Shown here in pieces: positions 21,325 through 29,893 of a stretch of 64,000 nt of DNA (within the stretch, counting starts at the first letter, position 1; each line of letters opens with the position of its first letter). The DNA comes from Nematopogon swammerdamellus (Eukaryota; Arthropoda; Insecta; Lepidoptera; Adelidae). The notes under the pieces are model-generated. The model worked only from the letters and a program-made list of their open reading frames with translations. It searched no databases and had not been told where the DNA came from. A program made the position numbers and the translations under genes. Where the stretch lies: assembly GCA_946902875.1 (NCBI GenBank), contig OX336350.1, forward strand, positions 17,970,048-18,034,047, given 5' to 3'.

Positions 21325-22170
21325 TTAAGGCCGTGATAAACGCCAAATACGCAAAAAGATGCAAAAAGTGCGGCAAAGAAAGTCCAAAACTGACCAATTG
21401 GCACACATTGAGAAAATTAAAAAAATACCAACATAAAATTTGGTTCCTCACCAACAAGGTTTGCCAGGCTCGATAACTCAGTGGCGCAGACAGTTGGCTG
21501 TCGCTATTGATTATTAAGCAACGCTGGGCGCGGTCAGTACTTGGATGGGTGACCGCTCGACCGTTGGAGGCTGACCGTGGTTCGGATTCCACGTAAAACT
21601 GTAGGTCCCTTCCCTTCTTACCTTACTAGGTGGTAGGGTTCAACCCGCCCGAGTTGGTATCACCACCACACTGAATGAAACGTCGGTCGAAACGGATATG
21701 CAAATAGTTTGTGTTTTCCGTCCAGTTCAGTGTAGCCGACCGAAGGGAAGCACTGACATGGCACCTAGCTCACCTGGTGTTATGGGCTGACATCACGGAT
21801 GTTGTAGGAGATGTAGCCAACCGTGTCAGTTTCCATAAAAAAAAAACAATGTGGTTTGTTGTTTTTTTTTTTAATAATGAGTAAAATTACTATAAAAAAA
21901 AATACAACAAAAAGTATGAATTCTTAAAAATCCGAGAATGTGTGTCTTTTTTACAATTTTACAATACCACTGATGCCAAGGTTACAAAGCACTGAGAAAA
22001 CTGGCTTGTTGAGATTTAATTATTGTAACAACGACAGGAGATAAATATTAAAAAACTAAAAATGCCTCCACGAAATTATCGACGTAATTAGATTAACCAT
22101 ACGTACCTAAATGTACTTATCTACCTATCTTTGCTTAGATAAGTATCAATTTTTATTTTAGTGTGAAGCA
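21325..22170. mobile_element. Element M, copy 2 (right end missing)
   Basis: It begins TTAAGGCCGTGATAAACGCC, matching the left end at 6147, and follows that copy through CCAAAACTGACCAATTG, the ATAATGAGTAAAA segment and the CCATACGTACCTAAATG segment (compare 7548). The right inverted end is not found. A SINE D (21463-21846) is inserted in it. Having two copies confirms that M is a repeated unit and that its left end abuts TTAA. Confidence 0.6.
21463..21846 (+). repeat. SINE D, full length, best 5S-like head
   Basis: The head keeps the segment ATTAAGCAACGCTGGGCGCG followed by GTCAGTACTTGGATGGGTGA, an almost uninterrupted match to the internal promoter part of insect 5S rRNA. It is flanked by an A-box-like ATAACTCAGTGGCG and a B-box-like GTGGTTCGGATTCC. 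The common body and an A tail follow. It interrupts element M. Confidence 0.8.
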
Positions 22171-22714
22171 TTTTAACTAATCATGACATTTAATATGAAG
22201 CATTTCATAACACGCCATAGATGGCGTGAGTGGCGCTGACCATGACATGGCGATACGGAACCCTCGGTGCGCGAGTTCGACTCGCACTTGGCCGATTTTT
22301 TTTTATATATAATTTCTTTAAGAGTACCTAAATTCCTACCGCAACTATTCGCAGAACGAAATTACATCGAGATCTTTTTCTGATACATTCCGTGGTACAA
22401 TTTTGTCCCTGATCCCCCGCGCGTGCCTTCCGCCTCCGGGCGCTGCGAACTGCGTATTGAATTTGAAACAGCTCGCAAAGATGTTTAGGAACTAAGATCT
22501 TTTCTTTTTCTCGCTAGAACCTCTAAGAGACTTTCAATAGTAAAATATTATATTCAATTCTTATCACAGTCAACTTTAGCCCGGCGCGGCGGCGCGCGGC
22601 GGCTTTGATCGTCGTGAAAGTTTGGGCTCATTCGCTAAGTAGGTAGCAAGCACTGTCAGTCAACCCTATGTAAAATGACAAACGAATGTAAAACAACCAA
22701 GCGCGAGTTTTACC
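22171..22714. other. Non-coding stretch with a short tail-like motif
   Basis: It contains a GGAACCCTCGGTGCGCGAG fragment at 22256 (also near 35785), a repeat terminus. The rest has no recognised gene; a GC-rich piece lies at 22575-22615. Confidence 0.4.
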
Positions 22715-23005
22715 CGCGCACTTAGGGTTCCGTAAATCCGCTCTGCGGATTATGCGCGCGCGCATACACTTTTTGGTTTTTTCTATGGAAACCCCCGTGA
22801 ATTTTTTACTTTTTCTATTTTTATTATTTGTTGTTGTATCGGCCATAATAATAACACATATTTTGTGAAAATTTCAACGGGCTACCTATTACGGTTCAAG
22901 TGATACAGCCCTCGGACAGACAGACAGACGGACGGACGGATGGACAGACAGACAGGCGGCTTAGGCTTAGTAATAGGGTCCCGTACCGGATACTGAACCC
23001 TAAAA
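22715..23005 (+). repeat. Repeat C, complete-looking copy
   Basis: It starts at AGGGTTCCGTAAATCCG, has ATGCGCGCGCGCATACAC, GAAACCCCCGTGAATTTT, AAAATTTCAACGGG, then a (CAGA)n/(CGGA)n microsatellite (22915-22957), and ends TACTGAACCCTAAAA. The termini AGGGTTCCGTA and its near-complement suggest inverted ends. Non-coding. Confidence 0.65.
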
Positions 23006-23129
23006 ACATCCAAACTTACAAACTGTACCTCTTTGTAATATTAGTGTAATGTAGATATAGATTTGTATTATTATAAGCAACGGAAACAAAATTATGATAT
23101 TTAAGTTCTGTAAGAAACAATTTTATTAA

Positions 23130-23380
23130 GCAGCAGGCTTTTGCCTGCGGCTTCGTCCGCGTGAAATTCGTATTTAAAAAGAATAAAAATAAGTAAGCCC
23201 GCCCGCGATAAGTAAAACCTTTACTTCGGCGCTCGGAACAATTAATTCGGTTTGTATGAGAGCCACATCTTAGCGTAACCGGAACCGAATTTTATTCCTG
23301 TGTCTCTGTGTGCTTTCACTAAGTTTCATAGAATTCGGATGATCGGTTTAAGAGTTATGGAGGAACATACATACATACAA
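23130..23380 (+). repeat. Repeat A copy
   Basis: It starts GCTTTTGCCTGCGGCTTCG and continues GTGAAATTCGTATTT, TGTATGAGAGCCACATC, TCGGATGATCGGTTTAAGAG, ending in the CATACATACA tail. Other copies: 52052, 59184, 63672 and the expanded one at 40922. It is an interspersed repeat, probably a short non-autonomous LINE derivative. Confidence 0.65.
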
Positions 23381-23400
23381 GCAATTAAGTAACGAAGGCA

Positions 23401-23999
23401 GGGAAAAGTTCTAAATAATTTTGAAATTAGAACACGATCGTATTTTTAGGACTCAGTACAAAACAATTCCTAGATAAATTATAAAACAGAAAGACGCTCA
23501 TAATAGTTCTATGGTCCCTCCGTTGTCTGTTTTTAACTCGAATACATTTCGACTACGGTTACGTAGGTACATTATCCGAATTTCTCGTCCATTTCTTCCG
23601 CACTATTTGCTCAGGTTTTTTTTTTCTATCACCACGAATGCTCTTTAGATCTCATTTAGGGACGACAAAAAAGAACACCGAAAATAGAAGATGGTATCTT
23701 GGGTGTAAAGTGATTTCGAGTAGGAGGTTTCAAGCCGTCGAGGGTGGATAGAGAAGTGAAGACATTAGAGCGCGGACACACTAAATTATATCGCCACATA
23801 AACCCGCCAGATGGGATGATCTATGCACTCCGCTCCGGCCGGTGTGCGGTAGACCTAATGTGCGAACAGACCTTGCATTTGTAAAATTTCACAAATATTT
23901 ATTTTAACGATATGTTTGTGCATATGTTTTTTTTATTTTTGATTGATTATAACACCAGTCAGTAAGCCTGGATGCGCTATACATAGGAGGACAGGGGTA
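23401..23999. other. Non-coding stretch upstream of the THAP exon
   Basis: No gene or clear repeat recognised. AT-rich with no long frames. It may be the distal upstream region of the THAP-type gene. Confidence 0.3.
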
Positions 24000-24104
24000 G
24001 CCGCGCGCCGGCGCAAACGCGCCAGCGCGTCAGTCTAGCGCCGGCGACCGATCTTAGTCTCCGTCCGCCGCTCAGGCGGAGCGAAAGTGGGCGTCTGTCA
24101 CAAA
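24000..24104 (+). promoter_or_regulatory. Putative TATA-less, CpG-rich promoter and 5' UTR
   Basis: A CpG-dense stretch (CCGCGCGCCGGCGCAAACGC) lies immediately upstream of the THAP ATG. It contains TCAGTC at 24030-24035, matching the arthropod initiator TCAGTY, 70 bases before the ATG. No TATA box is seen. Inferred from position and motif only. Confidence 0.4.
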
Positions 24105-24184
24105 ATGCCTCATTGTGCAGTGCTTTGGTGCAAAAAGTCGTCGAAAAATTCAAACTTGAACACAGATGGAGTCACCTTTCACGA
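24105..24184 (+). CDS. First exon of a THAP-type zinc-finger protein
   Basis: From ATG at 24105 the frame reads MPHCAVLWCKKSSKN, then a short linker and GVTFHE, and is followed directly by the splice donor GTAAGT at 24185. This is the start of a THAP domain, a DNA-binding C2CH zinc finger found in animal transcription regulators and P-element-type transposases: Cys4 and Cys9 would be the first two zinc ligands, and G-V-T-F-H precedes the conserved Phe-Pro. Insect THAP genes often have an intron at this place. The rest of the domain (third Cys, His, conserved Trp and Pro) must be in downstream exons, which I did not find; the following kilobase is AT-rich and has SINE remnants. It could be a live host gene, a retired exon or part of a P-like transposase. 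Confidence 0.6.
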
Positions 24185-24659
24185 GTAAGTACTTTCATTC
24201 AATTTGATAGCATTTTTCGCTAAAATTTCAGTAACAAACATCGGCGTAAATATGTATGGAGAGCTCTTTTCTGCTTACCCACCATAGGTGGACTATCGTG
24301 TTGGATGCAGTTAGCTCTTGTAATTTTTTTTGTTTATTGATAAATATGTATGTTAAATGTATACAGATATTTCATGCATTCTGCCTTATTGCCAAAGAAC
24401 ATTTCTTCTAGTCAACCTCAGCAGGTTTCCTCGTTCAATATTCGTTTATCGCGCTTTTTTCATTCAACCAGTACCTACCGGTTTTTACTTTTGAGCGACT
24501 CTAAGGAGAAAGGAATTAATTTCTTTAGGTCATGCGTCTACCGGGAATATCAGATCGCGGATATTTAGGAGAATTAAAAATAATTGACGTAAACGTTTGC
24601 CTTTAATGTCAGAGATTCAGAATGTATAGAACGTATATAAATGTACAGGATGTATATGT
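24185..24659 (+). other. Presumed intron sequence after the THAP exon
   Basis: It starts with GTAAGT. A 72-codon frame (24350-24568) has no motif. No second exon recognised. Confidence 0.3.
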
Positions 24660-25070
24660 AGATGGTAGGGTTCAACCCGCCCGTGTTGGTACCACTGCAC
24701 TAAATAAACGTCGGTCGAAGTCACTATGAAAAGTAGTACCTACGTGTTTTCCATCCAATTCAGTATAGCCGGATCGATTAGGGGGAATCGGTGACAAGGC
24801 ACGTACCTAATTCACCTAGGTATATTTATTTATTTTAGACAGGCAGCCTTGGCTGATGTGTCTAAATCCGGTTTTTCTTCATATTTTTTATTTTATTTGG
24901 TTTGTTTGTTTATTTTTTTTTATGTATTTATCGATCTTGATTATTTTTATTATTTTAGTTTATTGTATTTTTATTTTAGTATTTATATATTGGGCTCCCA
25001 TCATCACTGGTACCAAACTGAAGCATTATTACGATGAGGGAGCCATCCGTATCAGTTTCCTAAAAAAAGT
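24660..25070 (+). repeat. SINE D/E 3' part, interrupted
   Basis: The body from GGTAGGGTTCAACCCGCCC to TTCACCTAGGTA (24664-24826) matches the common SINE body. After a T-rich insertion or decayed stretch, the terminus resumes near 24988 with GGGCTCCCATCATCACTGGT and ends GTATCAGTTTCCTAAAAAAA (25068). Strongly diverged. Confidence 0.5.
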
Positions 25071-25734
25071 TAATCTTTATGCTTAACTATTTTCGCATAC
25101 ATTTTGATAATTTTTATTATGGAATACACAATTGTAGATTTATAATAAAGTATCCGAGGTATCTCAGAACTTAGAACTATGATCGTGTTTATGCGAAAAT
25201 CTGCAAATTCGCAAAATTGTGAAAGGGGCGTTGCCTTTGTTCATTTAAGAGAAAGGTATATTATTCCCTTGATGTAAAGAAGGGATAAATATTGTTAAAT
25301 CCGTTTCATCTTTTCATCGCGAATCGACACAATGAGCGACTTATTGTATGAATCCCGTTCAAATGTATGGAAGACTGGCGTCACTTGGCTACCTACTCGC
25401 TCGGCCAATCACGGCGTTCCATGCGCCGCTCCCGCCTCAGACTTCACGCCCCTTTGGCGGCTACCTCGGTTCTCATACAAACGATGCCGTATTTCGCATC
25501 CAGGCTTACTGACTCGTGGATTATAACATTGAATATAACAATAAAAAGGAAAAAAACATATAATAGTAAGGTTTACTCACATTTTGTATTTCTTATACTT
25601 ATTTATTATATATTTATTATTTATTTAAAGTACAATTATACTTACGCTAGTTGCTACTAATATGTTATTTATTAGAGTTATTACATAATTTAGATTTAGA
25701 CGGGCGCAAATGTACTCGTATATGTAAGAAAAAA
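25071..25734. other. AT-rich stretch, no recognised feature
   Basis: Short frames at 25332-25660 have no recognisable domain. No repeat boundaries could be set. Confidence 0.3.
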
Positions 25735-26385
25735 GCCACAGTTGCACTCCGGGAGTGCCGGCAGAAGTGAAAACAACACCGTAACAGTGCTTAAAAAAAA
25801 ATTTAAAAAAATTTATGTTAAATTTAGTAGAACGGACAGACATGCATTTGTTACGGAACCCTACATTCATTTTGCAGAACTTAGTAGAATGGACAGACAT
25901 AAACGTGTTACGGAACCCTCTTTTATTATAAAATAACCGTCGGAGGACCTTGGTTGAAAATTGTAAAATTTAGTAGAACGGACAGACATGCATTTGTTAC
26001 GGAACCCTACATTCATTTTGAAATAAATGTTAAATTTTGTAGAACGGACAGACATGCATTTGTTACGGAACCCTACATTCATTTTGCAGAACTTAGTAGA
26101 ATGGACAGACATAAACGTGTTACGGAACCCTACTTTTATTATAAAATAACCGTCGGAGGACCTTGGTTGAAAATTGTAAAATTTAGTAGAACGGACAGAC
26201 ATGCATTTGTTACGGAACCCTACATTCATTTTGCAGAACTTAGTAGAATGGACAAACATAAACTCCGGGAGTGCCGGCAGATCCCGTGCCACTCTAACTT
26301 AACCCTTAATGCAATGACTTAAGGTTTCATTTTAAAAATGACGCTGACGCGATGTCGCGAAGTCGCGATGTCGTTCACCATTCAT
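25735..26385. repeat. Tandem array (~147-bp unit) between GCCGGCAG-type repeat ends
   Basis: Between CTCCGGGAGTGCCGGCAG at 25746 and again at 26262 lies an array of alternating half-units. One half has AGTAGAACGGACAGACATGC (25826, 25972, 26038, 26187). The other has AGTAGAATGGACAGACATAA (25885, 26095; at 26246 with one change, GACAAACATAA). Each is followed by TTACGGAACCCT. A spacer with CCGTCGGAGGACCTTGG separates full units. Frames stay open on both strands over the array, but the peptides are repeat artefacts. The flanks match the repeat around 18430-18850. Confidence 0.75.
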
Positions 26386-26531
26386 TCAGTGTGGTGGTAC
26401 CAACCCGAGCGGGTTAAACCCTACCACCTAGTAATATAAGAAGGGAGTCATATCCCTTAGTCGCCTTTTACGACATACACGGGGAGAGATGCAGTGGGGC
26501 TATTCTTTTAAAGTACCGGCTCCACACGGTA
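26376..26531 (-). repeat. SINE E, 5' half
   Basis: Minus-strand head and body start: CCACCTAGTAATATAAGAAG, the GTCGCCTTTTACGACAT block and the CCGGCTCCACACGGTAC head at 26531. The 3' half is missing. Confidence 0.7.
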
Positions 26532-26714
26532 CACGTACGGTTCTAAACATTCGTAGCTCTATTCGCATCCACCGCACCAAAATCCTATCAGGATTAAATA
26601 AATCGTTTTAGCCATTCTCTGGTTAAAAAATACGGGATTTTCGCGATAATCCATCTGAAATATATTTTCTATAATAGTCATTTGAGGTAATGTCTTGGCT
26701 CAACGTATTTCATG

Positions 26715-27307
26715 CATTTAGGCTTAAAGCTTTCAAGACTATTTTATTTATAAGCTTTTCAGAGGTTAGTAAATGTTTCTTGTGCCCTGAACCTTGGTTT
26801 CTTTCATGAATTGCAGTCATCCAGTCAATTCGTCTCTTCAAATCTAATGAGATCTTTGAAATTAAAGCTGAAATATCCGATTGCCAAGTTAATTCAAGTA
26901 TAGAAATATATGTTCAACTTGTATTGAAAAGCTATATTGAAAGATATATTGAATAGACGACTTACGAAATGTATATCAAAATGGCTTTCTATCGGATAAT
27001 CAGATAATCGGATTGATACCACGCCTAATCCCCGTTATTATATTACCCTACTGCCTAGTAATAAGTAGTAGTGTAGTAGGTGTGCAACAAGAGTTCTAGC
27101 ACACTTCAACTGTTACGAGTCCCGGTAGGTAGTTACATTGTTACACTAAGTAGGTAGTAGGTAGGCAAAAATAATTCACCTTCATAGGACCATTCTCGAA
27201 TATGAATTTCCATCTTACCCATGGATGCGGCCATTGTAAAGTTGATCGGGGGGAAAGGGTACATCGCGTACATTTTTTACAAACGCACGTTCTCCCAATT
27301 AATATAA
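26715..27307 (+). repeat. Left inverted arm of the BRO element
   Basis: 593 bp, starting CATTTAGGCTTAAAGC and ending CCCAATTAATATAA, 43 bases before the BRO ATG. It contains short internal palindromes (CGGATAATCAGATAATC). AT-rich except for the last 150 bp. Confidence 0.85.
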
Positions 27308-27350
27308 GTATAAGTAAGAGTTTTTTATAAGTAAGATCATTTATCGAATC
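27303..27350 (+). promoter_or_regulatory. TAAG-rich leader of the BRO gene
   Basis: Five TAAG tetramers lie at 27305, 27311, 27315, 27328 and 27332, that is 16-46 bases before the ATG, most as ATAAG or GTAAG. In baculoviruses (A/G/T)TAAG is the late-promoter initiation motif. That it acts here is inference. The motif starts exactly at the inner edge of the left arm. Confidence 0.45.
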
Positions 27351-28382
27351 ATGGCACCGCCGATGACCGCAGCCGAACGCAAACGGAAGCAGCCCTCTCT
27401 CGACGCCGCAGATCCGGAGCACAAACGGCGCAAACTCGATTCCCTGTTCATGTTTGGCTGCGTAGAGATAGCCGCTCTCGTAGACGCCGACGATGCCTTG
27501 TGGTTCAAGGCGGTCGGCATCGCTCGGGCACTCGAAATGGAAGATCCTACAGCTGCTATCGCTCATACTGTTGAACAAAAATACACACAACATTATGAAA
27601 ACTTGACACTGAATAGTCTTCAGTATCGTGACATCCCCAACATTCACCCCAAAACGACCTTCGTGAACGAGGCAGGGATGAATCTGTTCGTGCTGCGTTC
27701 GCGCAAACCCAAGGCGGAGGCCTTCGCCGAGTGGGTGTGCGCGGTGGTGCTTCCCTCGATTCGCAAGACGGGCAAGTACGAGGTGTCCGCCGAGGAAAAG
27801 GAATACAAGGAACTAAACGAATTCCTGAAGCAACAAATTGAAAAAATGGAAGTGGAAATGAAAACCTTGTCGAAAAAAATCGACGACAAGGATGCACAAT
27901 TGCAATCGAAAGAGGCACAGTTACAGTCGAAAGACGCGCAGCTGTGTCGGAAGGACGAACAAATTGACGCTCGAGACAAGCGCCTGTTCGACTTGCGCCC
28001 CAAGACCATCGTCGACAACCCGAACGAGGGCAAGGACGAACAGTTGATTCTCTTGCGAAAATTCCCCGCGGGACAAGAGCCGGACGACGACGACCCCGCC
28101 TCGGTCAAGGCGCTGATGTATCCGTTTTACGCGTCGCGCGTGCAGCGAGACTCGATTCAGGCGCGTCTGAAAGAGTTGCGCGGCAAGTACCCGCACATCC
28201 GCACTGTGGCCGAGTACAATTTGCCCAACAGCGTCAACTTCTTCAATCACGTCTGCGATCGCATGAAGGGATGCCTCGAGCGAGGGCGCGGCGTGCACGC
28301 TCAGTCGTTTCGCTTTCGCGACGGCCTCGACGAGGGTGCCATGCTGAAGAAAATCGACAACATATACATCGAACACTATTGA
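27351..28382 (+). CDS. bro: BRO family protein (baculovirus repeated ORF type)
   Basis: Intact 343-residue frame. BRO proteins are DNA-binding, nucleus/chromatin-associated proteins of baculoviruses, ascoviruses, entomopoxviruses and some phages and transposons. Residues 11-28 hold a bipartite basic signal (KRK, then KRRK). Residues 33-142 form a Bro-N domain: hydrophobic start around FGCVEIAALV, WFKAVGIARALEM at 51-63, FVNEAGMNLFVLRSR at 104-118 and EWVCAVVLPSIRKTGKYEV at 127-145. Residues 147-214 are a predicted coiled coil with five consecutive heptads (KDAQLQS type). The C-terminal part (214-343, with LRPKTIV, LPNSVNFF at 291-298) resembles the C-terminal domain of baculovirus BROs. Length is near that of a full viral BRO. 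The sequence is markedly more GC-rich than its surroundings, which suggests transfer. The ATG chosen is the first in frame and directly follows the TAAG leader. No intron seen. Confidence 0.9.
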   Translation: MAPPMTAAERKRKQPSLDAADPEHKRRKLDSLFMFGCVEIAALVDADDALWFKAVGIARALEMEDPTAAIAHTVEQKYTQHYENLTLNSLQYRDIPNIHPKTTFVNEAGMNLFVLRSRKPKAEAFAEWVCAVVLPSIRKTGKYEVSAEEKEYKELNEFLKQQIEKMEVEMKTLSKKIDDKDAQLQSKEAQLQSKDAQLCRKDEQIDARDKRLFDLRPKTIVDNPNEGKDEQLILLRKFPAGQEPDDDDPASVKALMYPFYASRVQRDSIQARLKELRGKYPHIRTVAEYNLPNSVNFFNHVCDRMKGCLERGRGVHAQSFRFRDGLDEGAMLKKIDNIYIEHY

Positions 28383-28598
28383 ATTGTACGAGTGTGTGAC
28401 GAAAGAGAAAAATGAAAAAAAAAAATCAAAACATAAAATAATAAAACATACAAAAAATACACCACCAACGGTTATTTTTTTAATTTGCCATTAAATTCAA
28501 GTGCACATACATAGGCGTCCTTGCGTCGATCATGGCTATAATTCAATTTTGCCCTCGAGGCTAAGCTTGAGGGCGCTGAATCTATGAGGGTACTTGGA
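28383..28598 (+). terminator. 3' flank of BRO with poly(A) signal
   Basis: AATAAA at 28440-28445, about 58 bases after the stop, inside an A-rich stretch. A small hairpin GCCCTC...GAGGGC lies at 28551-28574. The right arm begins at 28599. Confidence 0.5.
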
Positions 28599-29166
28599 TT
28601 ATATTAATTGGGAGAACGTGCGTTTGTAAAAAATGTACGCGATGTACCCTTTCCCCCCGATCAACTTTACAATGGCCGCATCCATGGGTAAGATGGAAAT
28701 TCATATTCGAGAATGGTCCTATGAAGGTGAATTATTTTTGCCTACCTACTACCTACTTAGTGTAACAATGTAACTACCTACCGGGACTCGTAACAGTTGA
28801 AGTGTGCTAGAACTCTTGTTGCACACCTACTAATAACGGGTAATAACGGGGATTAGGCGTGGTATCAATCAGATAATCTGATTATCCGATAGAAAGCCAT
28901 TTTGATATACATTTCGTAAGTCGTCTATTCAATATATGTTTCAATATAGCTTTTCAATACAAGTTGAACATATATTTCTATACTTGAATTAACTTGGCAA
29001 TCGGATATTTCAGCTTTAATTTCAAAGATCTCATTAGATTTGAAGAGACGAATTGACTGGATGACTGCAATTCATGAAAGCAACCAAGGTTCAGGGCACA
29101 AAAAACATTAACTTATCTCTGAAAAGCTTATAAATAAAATAGTCTGGAAAGCGTTAAGCCTAAATG
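28599..29166 (-). repeat. Right inverted arm of the BRO element
   Basis: 568 bp, reverse complement of 26715-27307. A transcript reading past the BRO poly(A) signal into this arm could pair with a transcript of the left arm over several hundred bases. Confidence 0.85.
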
Positions 29167-29563
29167 TTAAAGTTAAAAAAAAAGTTAAAAGTTAAACTTA
29201 CTTATTAAGCATTCATTAGACAGCATGACTGTACTCGAATGTGTTACAATTGGTTCTATCCGGTCTGTTGGTCTGTCCGTCTGTTTACTGAATACTTTTG
29301 TTTGATTAATTAGCCTCTAGTATATAAATTTGTTTTACATTACATTATATGTTTAGATTTGCTTTGTAACTATTTATAGTAATCTCTGCAAGCGAATTTG
29401 CACACGTTCATTGAGTTAATAAAGATTCTTTAAACCGAACTGAGCACAATTTATTCAACACACACGTGAAAACGAACAGGGCAGAAGACGACAGACAACA
29501 CAAAAAAGAACTAAATGAAGATCGACTTCCGGCGAGTTTCCATAGAGTAATAACATGAATTAA
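29167..29563. other. AT-rich spacer
   Basis: No gene. A GTTAAA-type short repeat at 29165-29200. The segment 29239-29459 has TATATAAA and AATAAA in LTR-like order, but no duplication or internal retroelement sequence beside it. Confidence 0.3.
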
Positions 29564-29874
29564 ATAGACTGGATTCATCATTAACGTCGTCAACAAAGCA
29601 AACCGGGGTCGCCGCGAAAGGGGTAAGAAGACGGCGAGGGAGCGGGGAACGTTGCGTATGCGATGTTTTTCCATCTCTGTCGATCACGCAGTCGCACAGT
29701 ATTTCTTTCCTCGTCTACGAATTCACCTACACACACTTAAAGAGCAGAAAGAGATAAGGCGATCGAGTGCCTTCGTGAGTGAGCGAGATGCAGTTCGCAC
29801 GCGCTCATGCAGTCAGTGAGCCTGGCGCCCGTGCATGTTACTCCGCTCGCTTATGTATGATCGATCCAGTCTAT
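29564..29874. mobile_element. 311-bp MITE flanked by TTAA
   Basis: Left end ATAGACTGGAT at 29564 and its complement ending at 29874, each flanked by TTAA (29560-29563, 29875-29878). TTAA duplication is typical of piggyBac-type transposition, although the ends do not show the usual CCC start. GC-richer interior, non-coding. Confidence 0.55.
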
Positions 29875-29893
29875 TTAATCCATGAGTAATAAA

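Larger units (their letters stand above)
26715..29166. mobile_element. Putative BRO-carrying element with long inverted arms
   Basis: A 2452-bp unit: left arm 26715-27307, unique centre 27308-28598 with the BRO gene, right arm 28599-29166 as reverse complement of the left. The inner 230 bp of the arms are identical by eye; farther out there are a few substitutions and one indel (extra about 25 bp in the left arm near 27045-27070). The arms carry no reading frame of their own. No target-site duplication is visible at the outer ends, and no transposase or recombinase is present. It could be a non-autonomous transposon that captured a viral gene, an integrated viral fragment with inverted repeats, or a host inverted duplication around a captured gene. 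The similarity of the arms argues for recent origin or gene conversion. Confidence 0.7.

Noticed and set aside
21500..21560. 5S rRNA gene
   Set aside because: Only the internal promoter part resembles 5S rRNA; both ends of the gene are missing and the segment is embedded in a SINE.
27141..28376. Minus-strand frames overlapping the BRO gene (up to 168 codons)
   Set aside because: They are shadows caused by the GC-rich codon use of the plus-strand BRO frame; they have no recognisable motifs.
29239..29459. Possible solo LTR (TGTTACAATT ... TTCAACA with TATATAAA and AATAAA)
   Set aside because: No flanking target duplication, primer-binding site or retroviral coding sequence nearby; the order of signals could be chance in AT-rich DNA.
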